Assembly: GCA_017454335.1 (NCBI GenBank)
Contig: JAFTDE010000056.1
Location: 62,001 to 126,000 of the forward strand
Source of the DNA: Bacteroidales bacterium
Lineage (GTDB): Bacteria > Bacteroidota > Bacteroidia > Bacteroidales > UBA932
Direction of reading: 5' to 3'
Length of the DNA stretch: 64,000 nt
Shown: piece by piece, positions 16,601 to 26,419 of the stretch
How the letters are laid out: each line of letters begins with the position of its first letter
Numbering within the stretch: the stretch's first letter is position 1
Notes under the pieces: model-generated
Seen by the model: only the letters and a program-made list of their open reading frames with translations
Database searches by the model: none
What the model was told of the DNA's origin: nothing
Translations under genes and position numbers: made by a program

Positions 16601-18088
16601 ATGAGCAATCACACCGTCATCGCCATAGACCAGAGCACCGCCGGAACCAAGCTGATGCTGTTCGACGAACAGCTGGTGATGCGCAGGCGCGTCACGCTCC
16701 CCCACCGGCAATACTATCCCCGTCCGGGCTGGGTCGAGCACGACGCCGAGGAGATTTACGACAATGTCCTCCGGGGCATCCGGGAACTGGTCCGGGACGA
16801 AAAGCTGGACGCAGCCCGCTGCTCGCTGGCTATCACGAACCAGCGCGAGACCGTCGTGGTCTGGAACCGGGAGAGCGGCCGCCCCATCGCGAACGCCGTC
16901 GTCTGGCAGTGCATGCGCGGCGCAGCGTACTGCGATGCGCTCAAGGCCCAGGGCCTGGCTGACACGGTGCGGGAACGCAGCGGCCTGCTGATCGATCCGT
17001 ACTTCTCCGCCAGCGGCGCCAAATGGCTGCTGGACAACATCCCCGGCGCCCGCGAGGACGCCCGGGCCGGACGCCTGCTGCTGGGCACGATGGACAGCTG
17101 GCTGATCTGGAAACTCACCGACGGGCGGGTCCACCGCACCGACGTGACCAACGCCAGCCGGACCCTGCTGATGAACATCCACACCCGCAGCTGGGACGAA
17201 GAACTCCTGCGTATCTTCACCATCCCCGCTTCGATGCTGCCCGAGATCCTGCCCTGCGACAGCGTGTTCGGGCTTACGACCATTGGCGGGCTGTTCCCCG
17301 AAGGCATTCCCATCGCCGGTGTGCTGGGCGACAGCCACGGCGCCCTGGCGGGCCAGATGTGCTTCGAACCGGGCATGGGCAAGGCCACCTACGGCACCGG
17401 ATCCAGCGTGATGGTCAACATCGGCGAGACCTTCGCCGCCGCCCCGCAGGGGCTGGTGACCAGCGCCGGCTTCTCCGCCCTGGGCCGGCATTTCTACGCC
17501 TTTGAAGGCAACATCCACTGCACCGGCGCCACCCTCAAGTGGCTGCAGCAGCAACTCCGCCTGATCGAGGATCCCGCCGAGACCGAAGCGGCCGCCCAGC
17601 GCGTTCCGGACACCGGCGGCGTATATCTGGTTCCGGCTTTCGCCGGGCTGGGCGCTCCCTGGTGGGACGCCGGCGCCCGCGCCGCCCTGGTCGGCATGAG
17701 CCTCGCCACCACCCGGGACCACGTGCTGCGCGCCGCCCTGGAGAGCATCGCCCTGCAGGTGGGAGACTTGGTTTCCGCCATGACGCGCCAGGCGGGCGTC
17801 GCCCTGAAGGAGCTGCGCGTGGACGGCGGACCGACCCGCAACGCCACCCTGATGCAGATGCAGGCCGACCTGACCGGCGCCCCGGTCACCGGATCGGACA
17901 TCGAAGAGGCCAGCGCCCTGGGCGCCGTCGTCATGAACGTCCTGGCCCGCGGCGTGTACGGATCCTTCGACCAGGTGGCCGCCCTGCGCCGCAGCAGCTG
18001 GACACGCACCCCCGGACGGGACCGCGCCGAGGTCGACGCCTGGATCGCCGGCTGGCACGCGGCCGTCAGACAAGTAATCAACAGATAA
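16601..18088 (+). CDS. FGGY-family carbohydrate kinase
   Basis: FGGY kinases phosphorylate sugars, ketoses or polyols. The 495-residue protein is most like glycerol kinase in its N-terminus: DQSTAGTKLMLFDE, then QYYPRPGWVEHDAEEIYDNVL. The second domain has the catalytic-base segment GDSHGALAGQMCFEPGMGKATYG and the ATP-binding DGGPTRNATLMQMQAD. The glycerol-kinase N-terminus reads DQGTTSSR in the classic enzyme, so this is a divergent member. Its place next to an isomerase and behind a transketolase and sugar importer argues for a ketose kinase rather than GlpK. Confidence 0.88.
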   Translation: MSNHTVIAIDQSTAGTKLMLFDEQLVMRRRVTLPHRQYYPRPGWVEHDAEEIYDNVLRGIRELVRDEKLDAARCSLAITNQRETVVVWNRESGRPIANAVVWQCMRGAAYCDALKAQGLADTVRERSGLLIDPYFSASGAKWLLDNIPGAREDARAGRLLLGTMDSWLIWKLTDGRVHRTDVTNASRTLLMNIHTRSWDEELLRIFTIPASMLPEILPCDSVFGLTTIGGLFPEGIPIAGVLGDSHGALAGQMCFEPGMGKATYGTGSSVMVNIGETFAAAPQGLVTSAGFSALGRHFYAFEGNIHCTGATLKWLQQQLRLIEDPAETEAAAQRVPDTGGVYLVPAFAGLGAPWWDAGARAALVGMSLATTRDHVLRAALESIALQVGDLVSAMTRQAGVALKELRVDGGPTRNATLMQMQADLTGAPVTGSDIEEASALGAVVMNVLARGVYGSFDQVAALRRSSWTRTPGRDRAEVDAWIAGWHAAVRQVINR

Positions 18089-18094
18089 CGCGAT

Positions 18095-19525
18095 ATGAAC
18101 AAGGTAAGCAAGAAACAGTGCTTCGGCATCATCATCGGAACCCGCGCCTACTTCAACTCCGAACTGGCCAAGGATGTCCGCAAGGAACTGCTCCGCATCA
18201 TGGATGCATGCGGATACGACTACGTCATCCTGCCCGAGGACGCCACCGTCACCGGCAGCAGCTCGATCGAGACCCGCGAGGACGGCCTGAAGGTGGCCGC
18301 GCAGTTCAAGGAGAACCGCGAGCGGATCGACGGCATCATCGTCGCCCTGCCGAACTTCGGATACGAGATCGGCATCATCAACGCCATCAACGAGGCGGAC
18401 CTGGGCGTGCCCGTGCTGGTCCAGGCCTACGACGACTACAACGACAAGGTCGATCTCGACCAGCGCCGGGACGCCTTCTGCGGCAAGATCTCCGTCTGCA
18501 ACAACCTCTACCAGTACGGCATTCCCTTCAGCGACACGACCTACCACACCTACGACATCTACGACCCGCTGGTCCAGGCCGACATCGTCCGCTTCGCCGC
18601 CATCTGCCGCGTCGTGAACGGCCTGCGCCACTGCCGCCTGGGCCAGATCGGCACGCGCCCGCTGGGCTTCAACACCTGCCGCGCCTCGGAAAAGCTGCTG
18701 CAGCGCAGCGGCATCACCGTCGTGCCCGTGGACCTGTCGGAGATCCTCTGCGCCGCCGAGCGGATCGCGGACGACGACCCGAAACTGCTGGACAAGCTCG
18801 CCACCATCCCCGCCTATGCGAAGGTCCCCGACGCCTACCAGGACAAGCTGCGCATCCAGGCCAAATTCGGCGTGGCCGTCGAGAACTGGGTCGAAGCCGA
18901 ACAGGTGGACGCCGTCGCCATCCAGTGCTGGGACAGCCTGGAGCTGAACTACGGCTGCGCGCCCTGCATCACGATGTCGATGCTGTCCGACAAGCTGATC
19001 CCCGCCGCCTGCGAGACCGACCTCGCCGGCGCCGTCTCGATGTACGCCCTGTCCCTCGCGACACAGCAGCCCGCCGCCCTAGCCGACTGGAACAACAACT
19101 TCGCCCAGCAGCGCGACAAGTGCGTCTGCACGCACTGCGGCAATTTCCCCAAGGGCTTCGTCGGCAATGACGAGCTGAAACTCGGCCCGCTGGGCGTGCT
19201 GGGCCGGACCCTGGGCAAGGTCCGCACCTTCGGCGCCGTGTACGCCAAGGTCTCGGAAGGTCCCTTCACCTTCTTCCGCATCTCCACGGACGACCCGAAG
19301 GGCTGCATCAAAGCCTACCTGGGCAAGGGAACCATCACCAGCGAGCCCTATGGCATGGACGGCTGCATCGCCGTCACGCAGGTGGACGGCCTGCAGAAGC
19401 TGATGAAGCACATCTGCCGGAACGGATTCGAGCACCACGTGGCCCTGGTCCGGACCGACGCCGTCGAAATCGTCCGCGACGCAGTCGAGAACTACCTCGG
19501 CTGGGACCTGTACGTTCACGAATAA
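18095..19525 (+). CDS. L-fucose/L-arabinose isomerase superfamily protein
   Basis: Members interconvert aldoses and ketoses with a divalent metal. The 476-residue protein begins with a Rossmann-like domain (FGIIIGTRAYFNSELAKDVRKEL) and includes DGIIVALPNFGYEIGIINAI near residue 95. A central region CWDSLELNYGCAPCITMSML near 290 is in the place of the metal-binding Glu/Asp area of the family. It ends in a beta-rich C-terminal domain (FFRISTDDP..., HHVALVRTDAVEIV). Cys-rich stretches are notable (CVCTHCGNF). The aldose cannot be named from sequence. It would feed its ketose to the FGGY kinase 6 nt upstream. Confidence 0.82.
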   Translation: MNKVSKKQCFGIIIGTRAYFNSELAKDVRKELLRIMDACGYDYVILPEDATVTGSSSIETREDGLKVAAQFKENRERIDGIIVALPNFGYEIGIINAINEADLGVPVLVQAYDDYNDKVDLDQRRDAFCGKISVCNNLYQYGIPFSDTTYHTYDIYDPLVQADIVRFAAICRVVNGLRHCRLGQIGTRPLGFNTCRASEKLLQRSGITVVPVDLSEILCAAERIADDDPKLLDKLATIPAYAKVPDAYQDKLRIQAKFGVAVENWVEAEQVDAVAIQCWDSLELNYGCAPCITMSMLSDKLIPAACETDLAGAVSMYALSLATQQPAALADWNNNFAQQRDKCVCTHCGNFPKGFVGNDELKLGPLGVLGRTLGKVRTFGAVYAKVSEGPFTFFRISTDDPKGCIKAYLGKGTITSEPYGMDGCIAVTQVDGLQKLMKHICRNGFEHHVALVRTDAVEIVRDAVENYLGWDLYVHE

Positions 19526-19537
19526 ACCCATACGACC

Positions 19538-20881
19538 ATGGCCAATCAGAAAGGAAGCCTCAAGAGCACGATCACCGTCTCGCTGACCAATTACCTGGAC
19601 GCCGGCGCCATCGTGGCCGGTGCCAGCGGCCTGTCCCTGTGGCAGAACTACCTGGGACTGAGCGAGAACCACCTGGGATGGCTGAACGCCATCTCCGCCA
19701 ACTGCCTGGGTGCCGCGATCGGCGCCATCATCGGCGGATTCCTGGCGGACCGTTACGGCCGCAAGACCATCTACACCTACAACATGCTGATCTACATGCT
19801 GGGCGTGCTGCTGATCTGCTGCACGGTCAACTTCCCCATGCTGCTGGCCGGATTCCTGATCACCGGCATCTCCGTCGGCGTGGGCGTACCCGCATCGTGG
19901 ACCTACATCGGCGAGAACTCCGAAGTCCACAACCGCGGACGGAACATCGCCATCTCGCAGGTGGCCTGGGGCATCGGGCCCACCGTCATCCTGATCCTGG
20001 GCTGGCTGCTGGCCTCCGACGGCGCCCTGTACGGTTTCGTCAAGAACGTGGCCGCCTGGTTCCAGGGAACCACCGCCGCCCGCGAAGTCGCCGTCAACGT
20101 CTTCTCCTCCCGCATCGTCTTCGCCTCGCTGTTCATCGTGGCCTTCATCGCCTGGCGGCTGCAGCGCCAGCTGGACGAATCCCGGGAATGGCTGGAGCAC
20201 AAGGCCTCCGACAGCGCGCAGAAGAGCGTCTTCTCTTCTTTCGGCGTACTGTTCAAGAACAAGGTCAACGTCAAGACCCTGCTGTTCCTGGCCGGCATGT
20301 ACCTGTCCTGGAACCTCGTCGCCTCGGTGATGGGATTCTTCCAGCAGCATATCTACGAGACGGCCGGCGGCCTGACCAACGGCCAGGCGAACCTGCTGAC
20401 CGTGGGCCAGTGGCTGATCATCATCTTCACCACCTGGTTCTTCTCGACCATCGTGGACAAAGTCAACCAGCGCTGGCTGTATTTCACGGGCGTTTTCTTC
20501 GCCGTGGCGGCCTGGCTGCTGGTGGTCACGGTCGGTATCAACAACCTGACGGGCCTGCTGGTCTTCACGGTGCTGTGGGGCCTGCAGGCGGGTATTTCCG
20601 TCCAGTCCTTCTATGCCCTGTGGGCGTCCGAGCTGTTCCCGGCCAAATACCGTGCAGCCGCCCAGGGCGTCATGTTCTTCATCGTCCGCGGCCTGTCCGC
20701 CGTCTGGGGCCTGGCCTTTACCGGCATCTACGGCGACAACGGGGAAGGATTCACCCTGGCGGCCTTCCTGATGCTGGGCCTGCTGACCATCTCCCTGCTG
20801 ATCGGCACCATCGGGGCGCCGCAGACCCGCGGCAAGTCCCTTGAACAGATTACCCGCGAACGCTATGGCGAAGACATTTAG
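19538..20881 (+). CDS. MFS sugar porter
   Basis: This 447-residue major facilitator has 12 predicted membrane segments. The sugar-porter signature LADRYGRKTIYTYN lies between helices 2 and 3. PASWTYIGENSEVHNRGRNIAISQ near residue 120 resembles the PESPR/RG loop, and WASELFPAKYRAAAQG near residue 370 is the second such site. It is a second importer, besides the ABC system, in the same operon, and could carry a related monosaccharide or work under a different supply. It overlaps GH78 by 17 nt. Confidence 0.88.
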   Translation: MANQKGSLKSTITVSLTNYLDAGAIVAGASGLSLWQNYLGLSENHLGWLNAISANCLGAAIGAIIGGFLADRYGRKTIYTYNMLIYMLGVLLICCTVNFPMLLAGFLITGISVGVGVPASWTYIGENSEVHNRGRNIAISQVAWGIGPTVILILGWLLASDGALYGFVKNVAAWFQGTTAAREVAVNVFSSRIVFASLFIVAFIAWRLQRQLDESREWLEHKASDSAQKSVFSSFGVLFKNKVNVKTLLFLAGMYLSWNLVASVMGFFQQHIYETAGGLTNGQANLLTVGQWLIIIFTTWFFSTIVDKVNQRWLYFTGVFFAVAAWLLVVTVGINNLTGLLVFTVLWGLQAGISVQSFYALWASELFPAKYRAAAQGVMFFIVRGLSAVWGLAFTGIYGDNGEGFTLAAFLMLGLLTISLLIGTIGAPQTRGKSLEQITRERYGEDI

Positions 20882-22943
20882 GGAAAAGGCGACCTGGATC
20901 TGGTATCCGGGCGATTTCGAAATCTGGCTGGGCAACCGCTTCAACAACCGGCGGACCGAACGCGGAGCCGTTTTTCCGCCGTTCTGGAAGCAGGACAGCC
21001 CCTGGGCGACCGTAACCTTCTGCCTGCGGGTGGACCTCGCCCGGAAGGAAAGCGTCCGCCTGCGCGTGGACGGGCGGTTCAGCCTGTCCCTGGACGGGAA
21101 ACTCCAGTTCGGCCAGCCCGCGGAATTCACTGTTCCGGCCGGACGGCACGAGATCGCAGTCAAGGTCCACAATCCCAACACGCCGCCCGCCCTGTTCGCG
21201 GAAGGGACCACCATCCGTTCCGGCAAGGACTGGACCGTCACCTACGAGGACAAGATCTGGATCGACGAAAACGGCGTGGCGCACGGATCGGGCGTCTATG
21301 TCCCGCCCGGACAGTGGAACTTCGACGATCCGGACCGCTCCCCCGCCTCGTTCCGCCTGCCTTGCGAGTACCATGCGCCCGCATCGGTGCAGCGCATCGA
21401 ACGGGAGGAAGGGACTTCCCTGCTGCTGGATTTCGGAAGCGAGACATTCGGATACCTCCAGCTGGACGGCATCAGCCGGCCCGGAAGCATCGACGTTTTC
21501 TACGGCGAGAGCCGCGAGGAGGCCTGCGACCGGGATTTCTGCGAAACCCTGGACCGCTTCGAGCTTGGTAAAGGCGATTTCACCGCACCCGACAGCAAGG
21601 CCTTCCGCTTCGTGCTGGTGGACCTGCCCGCCGGGATGGAGATCGCGCGCGCCGGGATGCAGTTCGAGTATCTGCCCCAGGACGCCAGTTCCTCCGGCAC
21701 TTTTGCCTGCAGCGACGAAGAACTCAACCGCATCTGGGAGGTCTCGGCCTATACGCTGGACCTGACCACGCGCGAATTCATGACGGACGGCATCAAGCGG
21801 GACCGCTGGACCTGGTCCGGCGACGCGATCCAGTCCTACCTGATGAACTATTACCTGCATTTCGACGTGCAGACCGTCAAGCGGACCATCCGCCAGCTGC
21901 GCGGCAAGGATCCGGTCACCTCGCACATCAACACCATCCTGGACTATACCTTCTACTGGTTCAAATCCATCTGCGACTACTACCTGTACACGGGCGACGA
22001 GGCCTTTGTCCGCGAGATCTATCCCCGGATGAAGACCCTTGCGGACTATGTGCTGGGAAGGCTGGACTCCGACGGACTGGCCGTCGGACAGCCCGACGAC
22101 TGGGTCTTCGTGGACTGGGTGGACTTCCCGATGCACAAGCGCGGCGTGCTGTGCTTCGAGCAGTTCCTGCTGGCCAAGAGCCTGGAGACCATGCAGTTGT
22201 GCAGGGACCTGGTCGGCGATACCGGAGCCCCCGACTACGGCGCAATGGCGCGCGAGGTGCTGCGCAAGACCGACGAGCGCTTCTGGAATTCCGGAGCTCA
22301 CGCCTACATGCACGCCCTCGAGCCGCAGGACGGCCGGATGGTGCTGAACCCGCAGATCACCAAGTTCCCCAACATGTTCGCCGTGAACTACGGTTTCGTT
22401 TCGGAGGAACGCGCCGAGGAGATCCTGGAGCATGTGCTGCAGAACCCCGACGTGCCCGCCATCACGACCCCCTACATGCGCTTCTACGAACTGGAAGCGC
22501 TGTGCTCGCTGGGCTGCAAGGACGGCGTGATCCCCCAGATTAAGGCCTACTGGGGCGGCATGCTGCGCGAAGGCGCGACCTCGTTCTGGGAGAAATACAA
22601 TCTGGAGATGCACGGCGCCGAGCACCTGGCCATGTACGGACGTCCCTACGGGAAATCCCTCTGCCACGCCTGGGGCGCCTCGCCCCTGTACCTGATCGGG
22701 CGCTACTTCCTGGGCGTCGAACCGACCGCACCCGGATACGCCGCCTGGACGGCACGCCCCTGCCTGGGCGGGCTGGAATGGATGAAGGGGGATGTACCCA
22801 CTCCCCACGGCCTGATCCACATCGAAATGGACCGCAGCCAGCTGCGCATCAGCGTCCCGAAGGGCATCGGCGAAGGGACCGTCTTCCTGGACGGCCAGCA
22901 ACTGCGCATCCGCGGCGGCGAGACCGCCACGATCGGATACTGA
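20865..22943 (+). CDS. GH78-like alpha-L-rhamnosidase (cytoplasmic)
   Basis: The 692-residue enzyme has an N-terminal beta-sandwich followed by an (alpha/alpha)6 barrel. GH78 hallmarks are DGIKRDRWTWSGDAIQSY near residue 310 (general acid region), DDWVFVDW near residue 410 and TSFWEKYNLEMHG near residue 570. No signal peptide is seen in MAKTFREKATWIWYPGDF, so it should act in the cytoplasm on an imported rhamnoside. The start at 20865 overlaps the MFS gene and gives the better N-terminus than an ATG at 20841. As last gene of the operon it hints that the natural substrate is a small rhamnose-containing glycoside. Its stop abuts the fumarase stop. Confidence 0.88.
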   Translation: MAKTFREKATWIWYPGDFEIWLGNRFNNRRTERGAVFPPFWKQDSPWATVTFCLRVDLARKESVRLRVDGRFSLSLDGKLQFGQPAEFTVPAGRHEIAVKVHNPNTPPALFAEGTTIRSGKDWTVTYEDKIWIDENGVAHGSGVYVPPGQWNFDDPDRSPASFRLPCEYHAPASVQRIEREEGTSLLLDFGSETFGYLQLDGISRPGSIDVFYGESREEACDRDFCETLDRFELGKGDFTAPDSKAFRFVLVDLPAGMEIARAGMQFEYLPQDASSSGTFACSDEELNRIWEVSAYTLDLTTREFMTDGIKRDRWTWSGDAIQSYLMNYYLHFDVQTVKRTIRQLRGKDPVTSHINTILDYTFYWFKSICDYYLYTGDEAFVREIYPRMKTLADYVLGRLDSDGLAVGQPDDWVFVDWVDFPMHKRGVLCFEQFLLAKSLETMQLCRDLVGDTGAPDYGAMAREVLRKTDERFWNSGAHAYMHALEPQDGRMVLNPQITKFPNMFAVNYGFVSEERAEEILEHVLQNPDVPAITTPYMRFYELEALCSLGCKDGVIPQIKAYWGGMLREGATSFWEKYNLEMHGAEHLAMYGRPYGKSLCHAWGASPLYLIGRYFLGVEPTAPGYAAWTARPCLGGLEWMKGDVPTPHGLIHIEMDRSQLRISVPKGIGEGTVFLDGQQLRIRGGETATIGY

Positions 22944-24563
<1,620 letters not shown>

Positions 24564-24564
24564 A

Positions 24565-25633
24565 TCAGTTGTTCATTAAAAATTCCTTCATGAAGGGATT
24601 GAGGTCCCCGTCCAGTACACCCTGCGTGTCGGCCGTCTCGTATCCGGTGCGCAGATCCTTGACCATGCGGTACGGATGCAGCACGTACGAACGGATCTGC
24701 GATCCCCACTCGATCTTCTTCTTCTGGCCCTCGAGTTCGTCCTGCTTTTCCTTGCGTTTCTTCAGCTCGATATCGTACAGGCGGGATTTCAGGATGCGCA
24801 GTGCATTCTGGCGGTTGTCCTGCTGGCTGCGGGTTTCGGTATTCTCGACCATGATGCCCGTCGGGATGTGGCGGACGCGCACACCCGTCTCCACCTTGTT
24901 GACGTTCTGGCCGCCGTGGCCGCCGGAACGGAAGGTATCCCACTCGATGTCCGAAGGGTTGATCTCGATGTTGATCGTATCATCCACCAGCGGATAGACG
25001 AACACCGACGAGAAGGTGGTCTGGCGCTTGCCCTGGGCGTTGAACGGCGAGATGCGCACCAGGCGGTGCACGCCGCTCTCGGCCTTGAGGTAACCGTAGG
25101 CGAAATCGCCCTCGAACTCGATCGTGGCGGACTTGATGCCCACCTCGTCGCCCTCCTGGTTCTCGGTCACCGTCATCTTGTACCCGTTCCGCTCGCCCCA
25201 GCGCATGTACATGCGCATCAGCATCGCGGACCAGTCGTTGGCTTCGGTTCCGCCGGCGCCGCTGTTGATCGTCAGCACGGCCCCCAGCGAGTCCCCTTCC
25301 TCGCCCAGCATGTTCTTGAGTTCGAGATCCTCGACAGCCGAAAGCGCCTGGGCATAGGCCTGTTCGAGTTCTTCCCCTTCGGGCTCGAACTCAAACAACA
25401 CGTCCAGGTCCTCCACCTGCGTGGCGACCCGGTCAAAATCGGTAACCCATATTTTCAGTTTGCTGATTTGCTTGAGGAAGGCTTCAGCTGCCTTCGGATC
25501 ATCCCAGAAATCCGGAGCCTGGCTCCGCTGCTCCATTTTTGTCACTTCATCCCGCTTCGCAGGGATGTCAAAGACACCTCCCCAGCGTTTCCTTACGCTG
25601 ATGCAGAGCTTTGATCTGATCTTGTGTTATCAT
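24565..25633 (-). CDS. prfB: Peptide chain release factor 2, made by programmed +1 frameshift
   Basis: RF2 recognises UGA and UAA stop codons. The zero frame starts at ATG 25633 ([12 protein letters not shown]...) and reaches CTT TGA C at 25573-25567 after 21 codons. Skipping one T (25570) continues into the 334-residue main frame, for 355 residues in all. The main frame has the SPF stop-codon recognition tripeptide ([10 protein letters not shown]) and the catalytic GGQ loop ([15 protein letters not shown]). A GGGGAGG stretch just upstream of the slip site acts as the internal Shine-Dalgarno. The coordinates span both frames. A reader that ignores the shift would start wrongly at the GTG at 25545. 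Confidence 0.95.
25567..25573 (-). other. Programmed +1 ribosomal frameshift site in prfB
   Basis: CTTTGAC on the minus strand is the canonical RF2 autoregulatory slip site. It is preceded by GGGGAGG at Shine-Dalgarno-like spacing. When RF2 is scarce the in-frame TGA is read slowly and the ribosome shifts +1. Confidence 0.95.
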
Positions 25634-25645
25634 AGGCTCTCCATG

Positions 25646-26419
25646 TTAGATTTGCTCTTGCAAAATTAGCATTATTCTCCGAATTGCCGCATCCGGACCG
25701 GAAGAAAGCGTCTCCAGGGAGCCGCTTCCGGCGGGTTCCCGCGCGATCCCCTCCTGCTGCATGACCTGGACCAGCCGGCGGGCGACCGCCGGGGCCGGAT
25801 CGATGAAGCGCACGCCGGGTGCGCCCAACTGCGCCGCAACGCGCTGCAGCACCGGCAAGAGGAAAGGATAGTGGGTACAGCCCAGCACGACCGTATCCGC
25901 TCCGGCATCCAGCAGCGGCTGCAGGCTGGTCCGGACCACCGCCTCGGCATGCGGTCCCGCCAGTTCGCCGGACTCGACCAGTTCCACGAAGCCCTGGCCG
26001 ACGGATTCGACGATGCGGACATCGTCTTCGAAGCGTCCCCGCGTCATCAGGTATTTGGACGCCTTGAGGGTTCCGGCCGTAGCCAGCACGCCGATCACCC
26101 CGCTGCGGGTGTTCATCGCCGCGGGTTTGACCGCCGGCTCCATGCCGATGAAGGGGATGTCATAATGCGCGCGCAGCGCGGCGATGGCCGCCGCCGTGGC
26201 GGTGTTGCAGGCCACCACGACCACCCGGGCGCCCCGCCCGATCATCAGGTCGACGATGCTGAACGCCCTGTCGATGATGTACGCGGCCGTTTTCTCGCCG
26301 TAGGGGCAGTGCGCGTTGTCCGCATAGTAGATATAGTGCTCGTCAGGAAGCAGTTTGACGACCTCCCTGTAAACAGAGAGGCCGCCAACACCTGAATCCA
26401 TGATGCCGATAACAGCCAT
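25646..26419 (-). CDS. murI: Glutamate racemase
   Basis: MurI makes D-glutamate for peptidoglycan. The 257-residue protein starts AVIGIMDSGVGGLSVYREV. It has both catalytic cysteines, in VACNTATA (C71) and LGCTHYPF (C181), the usual length, and NAHCPYGEK near residue 38. It lies between a DUF6515 gene (abutting) and prfB (12 nt), in a run that also contains muramidase and muropeptide-transport genes. Confidence 0.96.
   Translation of the reverse strand: MAVIGIMDSGVGGLSVYREVVKLLPDEHYIYYADNAHCPYGEKTAAYIIDRAFSIVDLMIGRGARVVVVACNTATAAAIAALRAHYDIPFIGMEPAVKPAAMNTRSGVIGVLATAGTLKASKYLMTRGRFEDDVRIVESVGQGFVELVESGELAGPHAEAVVRTSLQPLLDAGADTVVLGCTHYPFLLPVLQRVAAQLGAPGVRFIDPAPAVARRLVQVMQQEGIAREPAGSGSLETLSSGPDAAIRRIMLILQEQI

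Noticed and set aside
16496-18631. 711-codon open frame antisense to the FGGY kinase and isomerase genes
   Set aside because: The sense strand encodes clear kinase and isomerase motifs; the antisense product is Gly/Val/Gln-rich noise.
19079-21241. 720-codon minus-strand frame over the MFS and GH78 genes
   Set aside because: It crosses two real genes and shows only composition-driven repeats (His, Gln, Gly).
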